Counted from the first letter of the stretch, positions 27,101 to 35,509 are shown. The stretch is 64,000 nt of DNA from Posidoniimonas polymericola (GCF_007859935.1 NZ_SJPO01000002.1:124001-188000), one strand, 5' to 3'. Notes: generated by a model from the letters alone, not told the origin. A program made the numbers and translations.

Positions 27101-27314
27101 CGATGATATCAGAAACGAGTTCCTCCCCCGCCAGCAGCGATGGCCCCGAGGGCGCAGGGGTGGCGATGGTTTCGGGCATGATCGCGGGTCGCCCCGATGG
27201 CGACGACGGCAGCCCGCCGCCGGGGCCCTGCGCATAGGCGGCGAAGGCCGCGAGCGAGAGCACGCCGGCCAGGCACATTCGCGATCGGATGGATCTGGTC
27301 ACTAGGTTCGTCAT
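24198..27314 (-). CDS. bamA: BamA-type outer membrane assembly protein with Pro/Gln-rich insertion
   Basis: A 1038-residue protein for inserting beta-barrels into the outer membrane. A signal peptide ends near residue 29 (AAFAAYAQG). Five POTRA-like units follow, about 64-455, each with a VxGN/EGN-type start (VEGNKTIPAAKI, YLGNSKLKDKKL, FEGNDSDFASDR, YVGNEKFSNDSL and the shorter HIDGENPHTRI). Residues about 460-700 form a Pro/Gln/Tyr-rich, probably disordered linker absent from canonical BamA. The C-terminal barrel runs about 704-1038, with the loop motif MRGFDFRGASP near 935 in place of VRGF. It is the first gene of a minus-strand group with the FkbM-like gene and mutS. Confidence 0.9.
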   Translation of the reverse strand: MTNLVTRSIRSRMCLAGVLSLAAFAAYAQGPGGGLPSSPSGRPAIMPETIATPAPSGPSLLAGEELVSDIIVEGNKTIPAAKITAQISTRVGRPFDSAALARDVRKLASMPWFVSVRPYSKKTDAGREVTLRVVERTTVRYISYLGNSKLKDKKLAKETGLKEGAAVDPYLVEDGRRKILAAYSDGGFPNAQVTILEGDKPDDRGIVYVINEGVKQKIWSVRFEGNDSDFASDRRLKTRVSTKPGYFYLIGGKFNREALDADVRKLTEYYRAFGFFQAEVGRTLEFNDSGEWVTVRFVIHEGPRYEVRTVRYVGNEKFSNDSLSLGSKLPQGEFFEQAKMNADVEWLKEVYGSQGYVFADVRAEPVFLEEPGKIDLVYHVDEGKKWRVGRVFVHIDGENPHTRIQTALNRMSLRPGEIMDIRELRASERRLQASQLFLSDPARGISPKITYRIPELDESEFVASNGDAIRGQSPEEESWIIAQLKRPGRRLYQAFTKDAQPAANDTPQVDVHIDLPDGTLPPDLRRLPPVDAPQRHQAFKPPITERDAWQSANRPVHDAYAGLSLPDSAVVRGQSPQGGSPYQQPAYGGMLPRATNPGSAPVAAPQQPVQAVQYEQYEPNMPVYDPQPTYPQQPTPAFPPPAAAYPQAPATSPSDFGSAGAPYPSVPAAPSTTVDPYLFPNQNFATGDPAVDIHVQLAEAQTGRFMVGVGLNSDAGVVGQIMVDERNFNWKRVPTSWQDVVNGTAFRGGGQSFRIEAAPGTQVQRYLMSFTNPYVFDTNISMSLSGSYYTRQYDDWQEQRLGGRISYGYQWTENDLSARLTYRGENVNISNASADLPEAVAVEGDNSLHGFGVVVANDTRNNPFFATSGHYVEMQVEQVVGTFVYPRATVDARKYFLLNERPDHSGRHVLVAQTRLGFSGDDTPVYDRFFAGGYSTMRGFDFRGASPRAGGDFMFLNTLEYLFPLTADDMVNGVCFCDFGTVEDSVKINDWRVAPGVGLRIQVPAMGPAPIALDFAWPVARADTDELQVFTFNVGFMR

Positions 27315-27764
27315 AGGGATCAGGCGTGTTGCTCGCGTCAGGCGTCTGTCGTAGCAGCTTGCTTGAACTGCCGTGGCGGCCGGGGCCGCCGATCTCGCCG
27401 GTCACCGAGCGGGTTTCGAGGTTCCGCGCCGGGATAAAAGGCCGCGTAGAGATACAAGAACCCCGCACCCGTCACAAGGCAGATTGGCCCGGCCCGCTAG
27501 CACCCCGCCGGGGGCCGGCGTCGCCGACGGAGCGTCGAACCGCAAGTCGCTTGGTGCGAATGCCCGAAACGGCCGCCCGTGGGCCGCCAATTACTTGACC
27601 CCCATTTGGCGGCTGCCTAGTCTACAGGTGCTTATTTCGCGGGGAATTTCCAACCCGTGGCCGTATCTGGCGGACCGGTAGCTCGGAACCTACCGCAGGC
27701 TCAAACCGCCACCCGTTTCACGACGCGCCGCCTGCTAGCGCGGCCGTCTCGAGGCTTCAAACCG
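27315..27764. other. Intergenic region between divergent bamA and retropepsin-like genes
   Basis: 450 bp that must hold two divergent promoters. I see no gene, terminator or known regulatory RNA. An in-frame extension upstream of 27765 exists but has no signal peptide and is not favoured. Confidence 0.4.
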
Positions 27765-29957
27765 ATGACCACTGCGCAGAGAAACTGGGTGCGAACAATT
27801 GCGGGCCTGACGGCCGGCCTGCTGCTGGCGGGCGGCGGCGGTGCGGCCTGGGCGCAGGGCGTCTCGCTCGGCGGGTTTATCCCGTTCGTCGGTTTCGGGA
27901 TGACCGACGAGTCCAAAACCCTCGACTCGCTCGACCTGGGAGACATCCCCTTCATTGCCGACGCGTCAGACAGCCCCGGCGCGCCGCTGCTCGGCGCCGG
28001 CGGTACGCCGTACTTCGACCTCGCACTGTTCGACTCGGGCGCCGCGACGCACATTATCACGCAAGAGGCCTTCGCCGGCTTTGATATCCAGGGCGCCGGG
28101 CTGCGCGGCACGAACACCCAGATCGTCGGCGGCGCCACCGGGCAGATCCTGCTCGAGATCAACGACGCCGCGGGCATCTACGCCGCGGGCTTGGGCGACC
28201 GCACCTCGGCCGGGACTTCGCTTGGCATCAGCCAGTCCGCGCTGCGGGGCGAGACCAGCTTCGCGACCCTGACCGCGCCCAACGAGTGGGAGCTGCCCAA
28301 CATTATTGGCCTGCCGATGGCCGCCCACCACACGGTCGTGATCCGCAACGACCAGCCGCAGATCTTCCAGCACCAGGGCCGCACGGTCCGCACGCCGCAG
28401 ATTGAGTTCAGCGAGATCGGAACCGGCGCCAGCGAGGGCATCACCCGCCGCGCGCCGCTACTGCTGCAGCCCGGTATCGGCTTTGTGCAGGGGCCGCAGT
28501 ACGTGTTCAACCTCGACTTCGACGACATCCTCAGCGGCGGCGGCGACATCGACGTCGCCAACAATCCGGCGTCGCCGTCGGTAATTCAGGACTCCAGCGG
28601 CAACGGCGGTGGCATGTACCTGGAGGTCGACTTCGCGAACGACGGCCGGACCCAGCAGGACAAGGCACTGCTGTTCGACACGGGCGCCGACCTGACGGTC
28701 ATCTCGCAGCAGATGGCGGTGCGGCTTGGCTTCGACGCCGTGCTCGATACGCCCGACTTCGTGCTATCAGTCGAGGGCTCGGGTGGCGTGCAGGACGGCG
28801 TGCCTGGGTTCTACATCGACGAGCTCAACGTCGACACGATCGGCGGCTCGTTCACGCTTACCAACGTGCCGGTCGCGGTGCTGGACGTCACCAACCCAAA
28901 CGACCCGGGCAACATCATCGACGGCATCATCGGCACGCACTTGTTTAACGGCCGCAATTTGGTGATTGACGCCAACCCGTCCATCGGTCAGGGAGGCGTT
29001 GGGCCGAGCCTGTACATCGGCGACCCGGTGACCTCCCCCCACCGGTGGTCCGCGGCCAGTGGGCAGTGGTCGACCGCTAGCAAGTGGTCCGCCGCTGGCG
29101 TGCCGGGCGAGTTGTGGGAAGTGCAGGTCCGGGGCGCCGGTTCCGCGCCCACCACGTCGGACGTCGTCCAGGACCACACCGTCTACCGGGTGACCGTTGA
29201 GGGGACCGCGCAGTCACCCACCCGACTGACGGTTGTCGGCGGCGGGGCGAGCGCCACGCTAACCGTGTTTCACGATGTCGTCATTGGCGCCGACGCCGTC
29301 GTGGATGTCGAAGCAGGCGCGCGGATCGACGCGGCGTTTATCAACATTGAAGGCGGGGAGCTGACCGGCGGCGGCGAGATCCTCGTAGGCAACGGGCCGA
29401 TCAATGGGGCCGTCAGGAACATCTCGGGGACCATCGCCCCCGAGGGCGAACTCGATATCACGGGCGACCTCGCCAACCTACGTGAAGGCGTGATGCAGTT
29501 CACGGTTGGAACGGCCTCTGACGAGGTCAATGTGTCGAGGTACGCTTTTCTTAATGGCGAACTAGAAGTCTCGCTTAGCCCAGGTTTCACGCCCAGCACG
29601 AGCGACACCTTCACGCTTATCTCCGCTGGCGAGGGAGTCCTCGGCGAGTTCAACGCGACCCGTCTGCCACTCGGCTACCTGTGGGACGTTCGCTACGAGT
29701 CCAACAGTGTTGTCCTGGCGTACGAGGGCGTTGGCCTGCAGGGAGACTTCAACTCCGATGGCGTCGTTGACGCCGCCGACTACTCGGTGTGGCGGAGCGG
29801 CTTCGGAACCAACTACGACGAGGCGGACCTTGGCTACTGGCGCGCCAACTACGGCGCCACGCTGGCCTCGTCCGGGGGAGCGGCGCCCGAGCCAACCGCC
29901 ATCGCGATGTTAGCCCTAGCCGGTTTGCTCGGGTTGTCGCGTGCGAGTCGCGACTAG
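27765..29957 (+). CDS. Exported duplicated retropepsin-like protein with dockerin-like repeats and PEP-CTERM tail
   Basis: A 730-residue protein. Signal peptide about 1-31 (LLLAGGGGAAWAQG). Two aspartic-protease-type motifs are spaced as two lobes: LALFDSGAATHII with D90 and LLFDTGADLTVIS with D305, each followed by hydrophobic-Gly segments (FTLTNVPVAVLDV, IDGIIGTHLF). Residues about 425-640 are a beta-helix or autotransporter-like repeat region (GVPGELWEVQVRG, GGGASATLTVFHDVVIG). A dockerin-like pair (GDFNSDGVVDAADYSVW and DEADLGYWRANYG) precedes the PEP-CTERM signal (APEPTAIAMLALAGLLG then SRASRD). The start at 27765 gives the signal peptide. Activity as a protease is inferred only. Confidence 0.83.
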   Translation: MTTAQRNWVRTIAGLTAGLLLAGGGGAAWAQGVSLGGFIPFVGFGMTDESKTLDSLDLGDIPFIADASDSPGAPLLGAGGTPYFDLALFDSGAATHIITQEAFAGFDIQGAGLRGTNTQIVGGATGQILLEINDAAGIYAAGLGDRTSAGTSLGISQSALRGETSFATLTAPNEWELPNIIGLPMAAHHTVVIRNDQPQIFQHQGRTVRTPQIEFSEIGTGASEGITRRAPLLLQPGIGFVQGPQYVFNLDFDDILSGGGDIDVANNPASPSVIQDSSGNGGGMYLEVDFANDGRTQQDKALLFDTGADLTVISQQMAVRLGFDAVLDTPDFVLSVEGSGGVQDGVPGFYIDELNVDTIGGSFTLTNVPVAVLDVTNPNDPGNIIDGIIGTHLFNGRNLVIDANPSIGQGGVGPSLYIGDPVTSPHRWSAASGQWSTASKWSAAGVPGELWEVQVRGAGSAPTTSDVVQDHTVYRVTVEGTAQSPTRLTVVGGGASATLTVFHDVVIGADAVVDVEAGARIDAAFINIEGGELTGGGEILVGNGPINGAVRNISGTIAPEGELDITGDLANLREGVMQFTVGTASDEVNVSRYAFLNGELEVSLSPGFTPSTSDTFTLISAGEGVLGEFNATRLPLGYLWDVRYESNSVVLAYEGVGLQGDFNSDGVVDAADYSVWRSGFGTNYDEADLGYWRANYGATLASSGGAAPEPTAIAMLALAGLLGLSRASRD

Positions 29958-30355
29958 TCGAGCCCTTCCTTCCGCATCACCGAAGTCGCGGTGAGCGTCT
30001 GCCCGGCCAGGAACTGCGGCGCCGGCAGCCAGGTGATGTCAGAGTACGGCACCGACACCGTGACGCTCATCTCGTCCCCCGCCCGCGCGGTCGACGGGCT
30101 GGGCGTGATGGTCACCACCGTGTTGTCGACGCCCATGCCGGAGCAGTAGGAGGTGACCTCCGACTGGACTCCCGACTGGGTGGCGGACAGCGTGATCGCT
30201 TCGCGTGCCCCGACACGCGAGGCGTTGGTCAGCACCTGCTGAACCATGAAGCCCCGGCTCAGCTCGATCGAGCCGAGCAGCAGCATGAAGAACAGCGGTG
30301 CGATCAGAGCGAACTCGACCGCCGCGACGCCGCGGCGTTGATTATCTCTAGACAT
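29954..30355 (-). CDS. TadE-like pseudopilin
   Basis: A 133-residue protein with the TadE start: RRGVAAVEFALIAPLFFMLLLGSIELSRG (residues 7-35 in two readable halves), where the Ala-Val-Glu-Phe around the cleavage region is the class hallmark. A small beta-rich domain follows with a single internal cysteine. It lies 42 bp behind a TadG-like gene. Such proteins normally belong to Flp/Tad pilus loci, but no TadA ATPase, TadB/C or secretin gene is in the window. Its stop shares CTAG with the convergent retropepsin-like gene. Confidence 0.85.
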   Translation of the reverse strand: MSRDNQRRGVAAVEFALIAPLFFMLLLGSIELSRGFMVQQVLTNASRVGAREAITLSATQSGVQSEVTSYCSGMGVDNTVVTITPSPSTARAGDEMSVTVSVPYSDITWLPAPQFLAGQTLTATSVMRKEGLD

Positions 30356-30397
30356 ATTGATTCCCGGGCGGCTGGTTACCGGAGTGGTGACGGCGGC

Positions 30398-31549
30398 TTA
30401 TTGAAGCAGCACAACGGGGGAGTAGACATACGAACTGGTCCCCTCCGAAGAGGAGGGCACGACGCCCGAGGTCACCAGCGGGGCGGCCTGGATCGTGACG
30501 TGCTTCTTGTTCATCGGTCCGGTCAGCTTGACGTCCATGATGCGGATGCCGTACCACTTGACGATCGTGTAGATGGCGTTGTTGCCGGGGCCGTTGACTT
30601 CGCTGAAGATTGGGATAGCGCGGGGCTGGCCCTTGATGGCGGCCAGCTCATCCTTGCAGCCGGCGCTGATGCCGGTGTCGCCGTTGAGGTAAAGCTTGCC
30701 GCACGAGTCGAATTCCAGCACGCCGGTGTGGTAGGCGAGGTCCTCGGAGCTGATGCCGTCGAGGATCTGCCGGCAGATGTCGGCGGTGCTGTTGTTGCTG
30801 CTGCCGATGTCGACCGTGCCGCGGTTGCCGGGCGAGCCGGTGCCCTGTGGGTAGAGGTTCACCTCGAGCTTGCCGTCGGACCCGCACGAGACCGTTTTGG
30901 TCGCCTCGTTGTAGCTGTAGTTGTCGTCGCCGTAGCCGGCGACCCAGCCGTTCCAGGTGTCGAGGTCGAGGGCGAACGGCAGGATGTCGATGTTGCCGCC
31001 GCCATTGAGGGTGCGGAATCCCTTGATGTCCCGCACGATGGCGGCGGTGGCGCTGGCCTCGAGCGACTGACCGGTCTTGCCGAAGATGCGTGCGAAGAAG
31101 TAGGGCGCCAGTCCGTTGACGCTCTCGTCACGACGCACCTTCACGTGCACGGCATTGAAGACGTTGGCGCCGCTGGTGTCGAGCTGGATGTTCGTGCCGT
31201 AGACGTCGCTGACGTGGCCGAACACGAGGTCGCCAGTCGGCGAGTTCGAATAGTTGGTGTTGAGGGCGGGCGCCTCGGTGCTGACCACGTTGCTGCCGGC
31301 GTAGCTAGAGGCGGCCAGGCGGGCGGACTGCTCGGCCAGGTCGGGCTGAACGCCGTCGACCAGCTGCTGGCTGTAGTCCCAGCACGCGGCCAGGGCGGCC
31401 GCGTCGGCGGTCCGCTGCAGCTCTTCCTTGACCGAGAGCATGTACCCGATATCGACCGCGAACGCGGCCATGCCGATCATCACGACCGAGAAGACTGCCG
31501 CCAGGATTGCGATGACGCCGCGGCGTTGCGACGGGTGTGCTTTAGACAT
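30398..31549 (-). CDS. TadG-like pilus-assembly protein
   Basis: A 383-residue protein. The N-terminus SQRRGVIAILAAVFSVVM then GMAAFAVDIGYM, followed by KEELQRTADAAALAA, is the putative Flp pilus-assembly TadG signature. The rest (about 60-383) is exported and beta-rich with five or six cysteines (SCGSDG, DICRQIL, DSCGKLY, AGCKDEL), probably disulfide-bonded. No von Willebrand A MIDAS motif is evident. It forms an operon with the TadE-like gene and probably the secreted gene 57 bp upstream. Confidence 0.85.
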   Translation of the reverse strand: MSKAHPSQRRGVIAILAAVFSVVMIGMAAFAVDIGYMLSVKEELQRTADAAALAACWDYSQQLVDGVQPDLAEQSARLAASSYAGSNVVSTEAPALNTNYSNSPTGDLVFGHVSDVYGTNIQLDTSGANVFNAVHVKVRRDESVNGLAPYFFARIFGKTGQSLEASATAAIVRDIKGFRTLNGGGNIDILPFALDLDTWNGWVAGYGDDNYSYNEATKTVSCGSDGKLEVNLYPQGTGSPGNRGTVDIGSSNNSTADICRQILDGISSEDLAYHTGVLEFDSCGKLYLNGDTGISAGCKDELAAIKGQPRAIPIFSEVNGPGNNAIYTIVKWYGIRIMDVKLTGPMNKKHVTIQAAPLVTSGVVPSSSEGTSSYVYSPVVLLQ

Positions 31550-31606
31550 GGGATGAAGCCCTAGTGGGTTGCGGATCGTGTGACAGACCGAGGACCGATC
31601 GAAACG

Positions 31607-32254
31607 CTACGGGTCGAGGCCGGTCGCGATATCGATCGGCGCCTCGAGGACGTGCGTCTCGCCGCCGTCGGTCTCCCAGACGAGCTTCTGCAGCGTCAGC
31701 GACGACACGCGGTTGCCGGCGAAGCCGATGCCCGACTCGGTGATCGAGATAGCGGGCAGGTAGTAGTTGAGCCTTGTCAGCTCGGTCTGCACCACACTCT
31801 GAAGCACGCCGACGTTGCCGAAGGTCCCGAACGACTCGGAGTCGCCGTCGACGACTTCAAACTTTAGGGCCCCCCCGCCGAGGGTCATTCGTTGCTTCCA
31901 GGACACGGTCTCGCCGTCGTAGACCAGCGACTGCTTGCTGTAGCTGTTCTTGGCGCCCAGGCAGTTGTCGCCGTACCAGTGCTGCACCTGCACACCGCCG
32001 GAAGAGAAATTGGGGAAGCTGCCGTGGTTGAATGTCACGACAAAGAAGTCGCCGTTGAGGTGCCCGCGGGGCGACATCACCATGCTGACCTGCGGCGCAT
32101 TGCGGGTGGAGTCGGGTCCGCCAACCTTGAGCTCCCAGTGCTCCTCGATCATGACGACGTCGGATTCGTCTGCGAGTGCGGTGGAGCTGGCCACCGCGGC
32201 GAAAGCCGCCAGTGCCACCGCCGATAAAGTAGCGCGTTGAGTGAGCCTCGCCAT
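31607..32254 (-). CDS. Secreted protein of unknown function linked to the Tad-like genes
   Basis: A 215-residue protein. The start at 32254 is preceded by GGGAGG with a 6-base spacer (32261-32266), which decides against an upstream in-frame ATG. Residues 1-29 form a signal peptide (LSAVALAAFAAVASSTALADES). The mature part is beta-rich (EEHWELKVGGPD, GDFFVVTFNHG, VQVQHWYGDNCLG) with one cysteine and no family I recognise. Being first in the group leading into the TadG/TadE-like genes, it could be a surface partner; that is inference from position only. Confidence 0.7.
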   Translation of the reverse strand: MARLTQRATLSAVALAAFAAVASSTALADESDVVMIEEHWELKVGGPDSTRNAPQVSMVMSPRGHLNGDFFVVTFNHGSFPNFSSGGVQVQHWYGDNCLGAKNSYSKQSLVYDGETVSWKQRMTLGGGALKFEVVDGDSESFGTFGNVGVLQSVVQTELTRLNYYLPAISITESGIGFAGNRVSSLTLQKLVWETDGGETHVLEAPIDIATGLDP

Positions 32255-32604
32255 AGAACGCCTCCCGGGCGCGCCGTAGAGCGCCGCCCACATTAGATGA
32301 GTTGAAAAGAACGCCGACGCGTAGCGCCGACTTGCCGGAGCCGCGAGTCCCCGCGCGACCCCCCAGGCGAGCTGCCAGCACGCCTAGAAGAATGTGCCCT
32401 CAAAGATGAGATAAGCCTTGCCCTGTGCGGCGCATCGTGCCCACTCGCCGCCGTGCTTCTCAGCGGCGATAACCGCGTCGCGAATGCCTCTTGCCTAATA
32501 GAAACCGTAGCTCACTCTTAATCCCGAGTCGGCGTAAAAACAGAATTGGTGCGAGGAACCGCTCGGGGGTGGTGGGAAGCCGCTCCCGCCCGTCGTCCTA
32601 GGCC
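32255..32604. other. Intergenic region, no gene seen
   Basis: 350 bp upstream of the secreted-protein gene and downstream of the HAMP-like gene. It contains the GGGAGG ribosome site for the gene at 32254 but otherwise no gene, clear terminator or repeat. Confidence 0.4.
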
Positions 32605-33108
32605 TCAGACCGCCTGCAGTTCTTCGGCGTGCGTCGCGGCCGCTTCGCTCGGTTCAGCAGTCGCCTCGGCCTTGGTCGGCGCCGCTGGCTGTTGCTGCTG
32701 CGCAGCGAGCACCCGGTTGAACGCGGCGGCCAGATCGTGCCAGTAGTCTTCGTCGCGGAACTTGACCGGGCGGACCGGCTTGCCGTCGGCGAGGTCGTTC
32801 AGGCACCGCTGCATGCGGTACACCGGGCCGACGAAGCGGTTCGACATCTTCGCGAGGTCGAACAGCACCACGGGCATCAACCCGATGGTGACCGCGAGCC
32901 CCACCAGCAGCACCTGGGCCAGGGGCGCTACGGCGTCCCAGTTGCCCACCACTGACGGGATGCCGGGCCAGACAAACAGCCAACCCACGGCGGTCAGTCC
33001 CGCCACCAGGCAGAGGCTCAACGCCCAGTACCGGGCGACCCGGAGCATCAACGCCCCCTGAACGGCCTTGTCGATGAACTTCTTGCTGCGGCGTTTGGTG
33101 TCCTGCAC
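32605..33108 (-). CDS. Small membrane protein with HAMP-like segment
   Basis: I place the start at a GTG at 33108 because GGGAGG (33115-33120) lies 6 bases upstream; an ATG at 33162 has no such site. That gives 167 residues: a basic N-terminus (QDTKRRSKKFIDKAVQGAL), two membrane helices (about 24-45 and 62-84), then a HAMP-like stretch NRFVGPVYRMQRCLNDLADGKPV and KFRDEDYWHDLAAAFN, and an Ala/Gln/Glu-rich tail. There is no kinase or methyl-accepting domain. Proteins of this layout are common as hypothetical genes in planctomycetes and may modulate signalling. Divergent from the symporter gene. Confidence 0.72.
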   Translation of the reverse strand: MQDTKRRSKKFIDKAVQGALMLRVARYWALSLCLVAGLTAVGWLFVWPGIPSVVGNWDAVAPLAQVLLVGLAVTIGLMPVVLFDLAKMSNRFVGPVYRMQRCLNDLADGKPVRPVKFRDEDYWHDLAAAFNRVLAAQQQQPAAPTKAEATAEPSEAAATHAEELQAV

Positions 33109-33436
33109 GCTTGCCCTCCCGTAACGTGTAAATAGTGAGTCCCTTCTGGAACTGTACGCCATAAGTCGCAGGGACCGTCGGTCCGGCGGGCCCCGACCAG
33201 CCCGCCCCGGCGTCCGGCTGGAGCGGTTGTGCTGGATATCCGTGGCCCGCCCGCTGCTGTGGGGCGCCCGGGCCGACTTTCTCGCCGGCCGGCGGCTAGC
33301 TACAATGGCGGCTCTCGTCTGCGGTTCCTGGTCCGCACAGACACGAACAACCATTGAAGTTCGCGGCGATTTAGCGCTGCGGGCCCACTCACTGGCCGCG
33401 CCTTTTAAGGGCGCGCCTCCAAAAGGCTTGATCGCT
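33109..33436. other. Divergent promoter region
   Basis: 328 bp between the HAMP-like gene and the symporter gene. Apart from the ribosome site at 33115-33120 I see no gene or known regulatory element. Confidence 0.4.
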
Positions 33437-35509
33437 ATGGGACCTCTCGACGGATTTGTCTTTGTTGCCTTTGTGGTCGCGGTCGTCGCGATTGGCCTCT
33501 ACAAGAGCAAGGACGAGGACACCGAGGGGGAGAAGGGCGCCTCGGACTACTTCCTGGCCGGTCGCGGGCTGACCTGGTGGCTGGTCGGCTTCTCGCTGAT
33601 CGCCGCCAACATCAGCACCGAGCAGTTTGTCGGCATGAGCGGCGAGGCCGCGGCCTGGCTCGGCATGGCGATCGCCAGCTACGAGTGGATGGCCGCCATT
33701 ACGCTGGTGGTGGTCGCGTTTGTGTTCCTGCCGAAGTTCCTCAAGAGCGGCATCTACACCATCCCGGAGTTCCTCGAGTACCGCTACGGCGCGTTCTCCC
33801 GGACCTGGATGGCGATCGCCACGATGATCATCCTGGTCGGCGTGCCGACCGCGTCGGTGATCTACTCCGGCGCCAAGGTCATCACCGGCAACTTCCAGGG
33901 CATCCTGGTCGCGGGCTACGACCTCGGCAACATCACGGTTGGCTGCTGGATTATCGGCACGCTGGCCGCAGCCTACGTGTTTGCCGGCGGCCTCAAGGCC
34001 TGTGCCTGGGCGGACCTGATCCAGGGCGCCGCGCTGATCATTGGCGGCTGCATCATCGCCTACCTCGCGTTTGCGCTGCTCGAACGCACCGACCCGGAGG
34101 AGCTGCTGCTCACAAGCCGCAACGCCGAGCTGACGGTTGCTGACATCCAGGACGAAGGGGGCTGGGGCCGTTTCTGGAAGCTCAACGATGCGCCGCTGCC
34201 CGAGGGCAAGCTGCACATGAAGCGGCCGCTCGACGACCCTAAGATCCCGTGGTCGGCGCTGGTGCTCGGCCTCTGGATCCCCAACTTCTTCTACTGGGGC
34301 CTGAACCAGTACATCACCCAGCGGACGCTGGGATCGAAGTCGCTGGCCGAGGGGCAGAAGGGCGTGGTGTTCGCCGCGCTGCTGAAGCTGATCATCCCGT
34401 TCATTGTCGTGATCCCCGGTATCCTCGCGTTCAACCTGTTCAACGGCGAGCTGCGTGAGGACGCCGTGGGCCGCAACGCCCAGATCTTCGCGGAGCACTC
34501 CCCCTCGCTCTACGCCGAGCTGAGCGACTCGGTCAAGCCGAACGCCGACCTCCCGCGGAACAAGGGCCTGCTCGCCAAGATCGACGGGCTGCTGGAGGCC
34601 GCCCCCACCGGGGAGCGGCTGTACAAGTTCGACGAGGCCTTCGCCGAATTGCACCCGGAGGACGCCGCGCGGATTGTCCGCCACAACCTTAGGACTACCG
34701 GCGCCGATGCTTCCGCCGCCCCCGGCCCCGACGCCGCGGCGGCCGAGCTGGCCGAGGCGAGCGATTCCAGCAGCGAGACCCCCGAAGACGCCACGATCGA
34801 GGTCTCGACGCTCGCCGCCCACGACTACGACAACGCCTTCCCGACCCTGCTCCGCGAGCTGCTGCCGATCGGCATCGGCCTGAAGGGCTTCGTGCTGGCG
34901 GCTATCTTCGGTGCGGTGGTGAGCTCGCTGGCCTCGATGCTCAACTCGGCGTCCACCATCGCCACGATGGACATCTACAACAAGATCCGTGGCGGCAACG
35001 CCCCCGCGGCCGAGTTGGTCCGCGCGGGTCGGTTCTTCGTCGTGGTGTTTGTGCTGATCGCGATGCTCATTGCCCCGTACCTGGGTCACCCGAGCTTCTC
35101 CGGCATCTTCACGTTCATCCAAGAATTCCAGGGCTTCATCTCGCCGGGCGTGCTGGCGATCTTCTTGTTCGGTCTGCTGGTGCATCGGGCGCCCCGCAAC
35201 TGCGGCATCGTCGGGTTGGTGCTCAGCCCGGTGCTGTACGGCCTGTTCAAGTTCGGCCCGAGCATCCCCGGGCTGGGCGAGATCGGCGCCCTGCAGTGGA
35301 TCGCCGAACGCTCGTTCCTCGACCGGATGTCGATGACGTTCCTGATCATCCTGGCGGTGCTGACGGCGATGACCCTGGCGAAGCCGCTCAAGCAGCCGGT
35401 CGAGCTGCCGGTGAACGTCGAAATGGACATGCGGAGCAGCCGCCTCGCCCAGGTGATGGGCGTGTTCTCGGTGCTGCTGACGATCGTGCTGTACTACATA
35501 TTCTGGTAG
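33437..35509 (+). CDS. Sodium:solute symporter (SSS family) with long insertions
   Basis: A 690-residue transporter. Family features: FLAGRGLTWWLVGFSLIAAN (about 36-55), SGEAAAWLGMAIASYEW, GIYTIPEFLEYRYG, GGLKACAWADLIQG, FYWGLNQYITQR, and ASMLNSASTIATMDIY near 498-513. About 13-14 membrane helices are expected. Two soluble insertions are unusual: about 50 residues near 218-270 and about 125 residues at 335-460, the latter Ala/Glu/Ser-rich (ASDSSSETPEDATIEVS). The substrate (sugar, vitamin or amino acid) cannot be told from sequence. A terminator follows, so it is probably monocistronic. Confidence 0.9.
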   Translation: MGPLDGFVFVAFVVAVVAIGLYKSKDEDTEGEKGASDYFLAGRGLTWWLVGFSLIAANISTEQFVGMSGEAAAWLGMAIASYEWMAAITLVVVAFVFLPKFLKSGIYTIPEFLEYRYGAFSRTWMAIATMIILVGVPTASVIYSGAKVITGNFQGILVAGYDLGNITVGCWIIGTLAAAYVFAGGLKACAWADLIQGAALIIGGCIIAYLAFALLERTDPEELLLTSRNAELTVADIQDEGGWGRFWKLNDAPLPEGKLHMKRPLDDPKIPWSALVLGLWIPNFFYWGLNQYITQRTLGSKSLAEGQKGVVFAALLKLIIPFIVVIPGILAFNLFNGELREDAVGRNAQIFAEHSPSLYAELSDSVKPNADLPRNKGLLAKIDGLLEAAPTGERLYKFDEAFAELHPEDAARIVRHNLRTTGADASAAPGPDAAAAELAEASDSSSETPEDATIEVSTLAAHDYDNAFPTLLRELLPIGIGLKGFVLAAIFGAVVSSLASMLNSASTIATMDIYNKIRGGNAPAAELVRAGRFFVVVFVLIAMLIAPYLGHPSFSGIFTFIQEFQGFISPGVLAIFLFGLLVHRAPRNCGIVGLVLSPVLYGLFKFGPSIPGLGEIGALQWIAERSFLDRMSMTFLIILAVLTAMTLAKPLKQPVELPVNVEMDMRSSRLAQVMGVFSVLLTIVLYYIFW

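Noticed and set aside
21528-27305. Open frame of 1925 codons on the plus strand
   Set aside because: It is the antisense of mutS, the FkbM-like gene and bamA, an effect of high GC content. The product is Arg/Gly/Val/Asp-rich with no fold.
29789-31564. Open frame of 591 codons opposite the TadE/TadG-like genes
   Set aside because: Antisense shadow of two proteins with clear pseudopilin starts.
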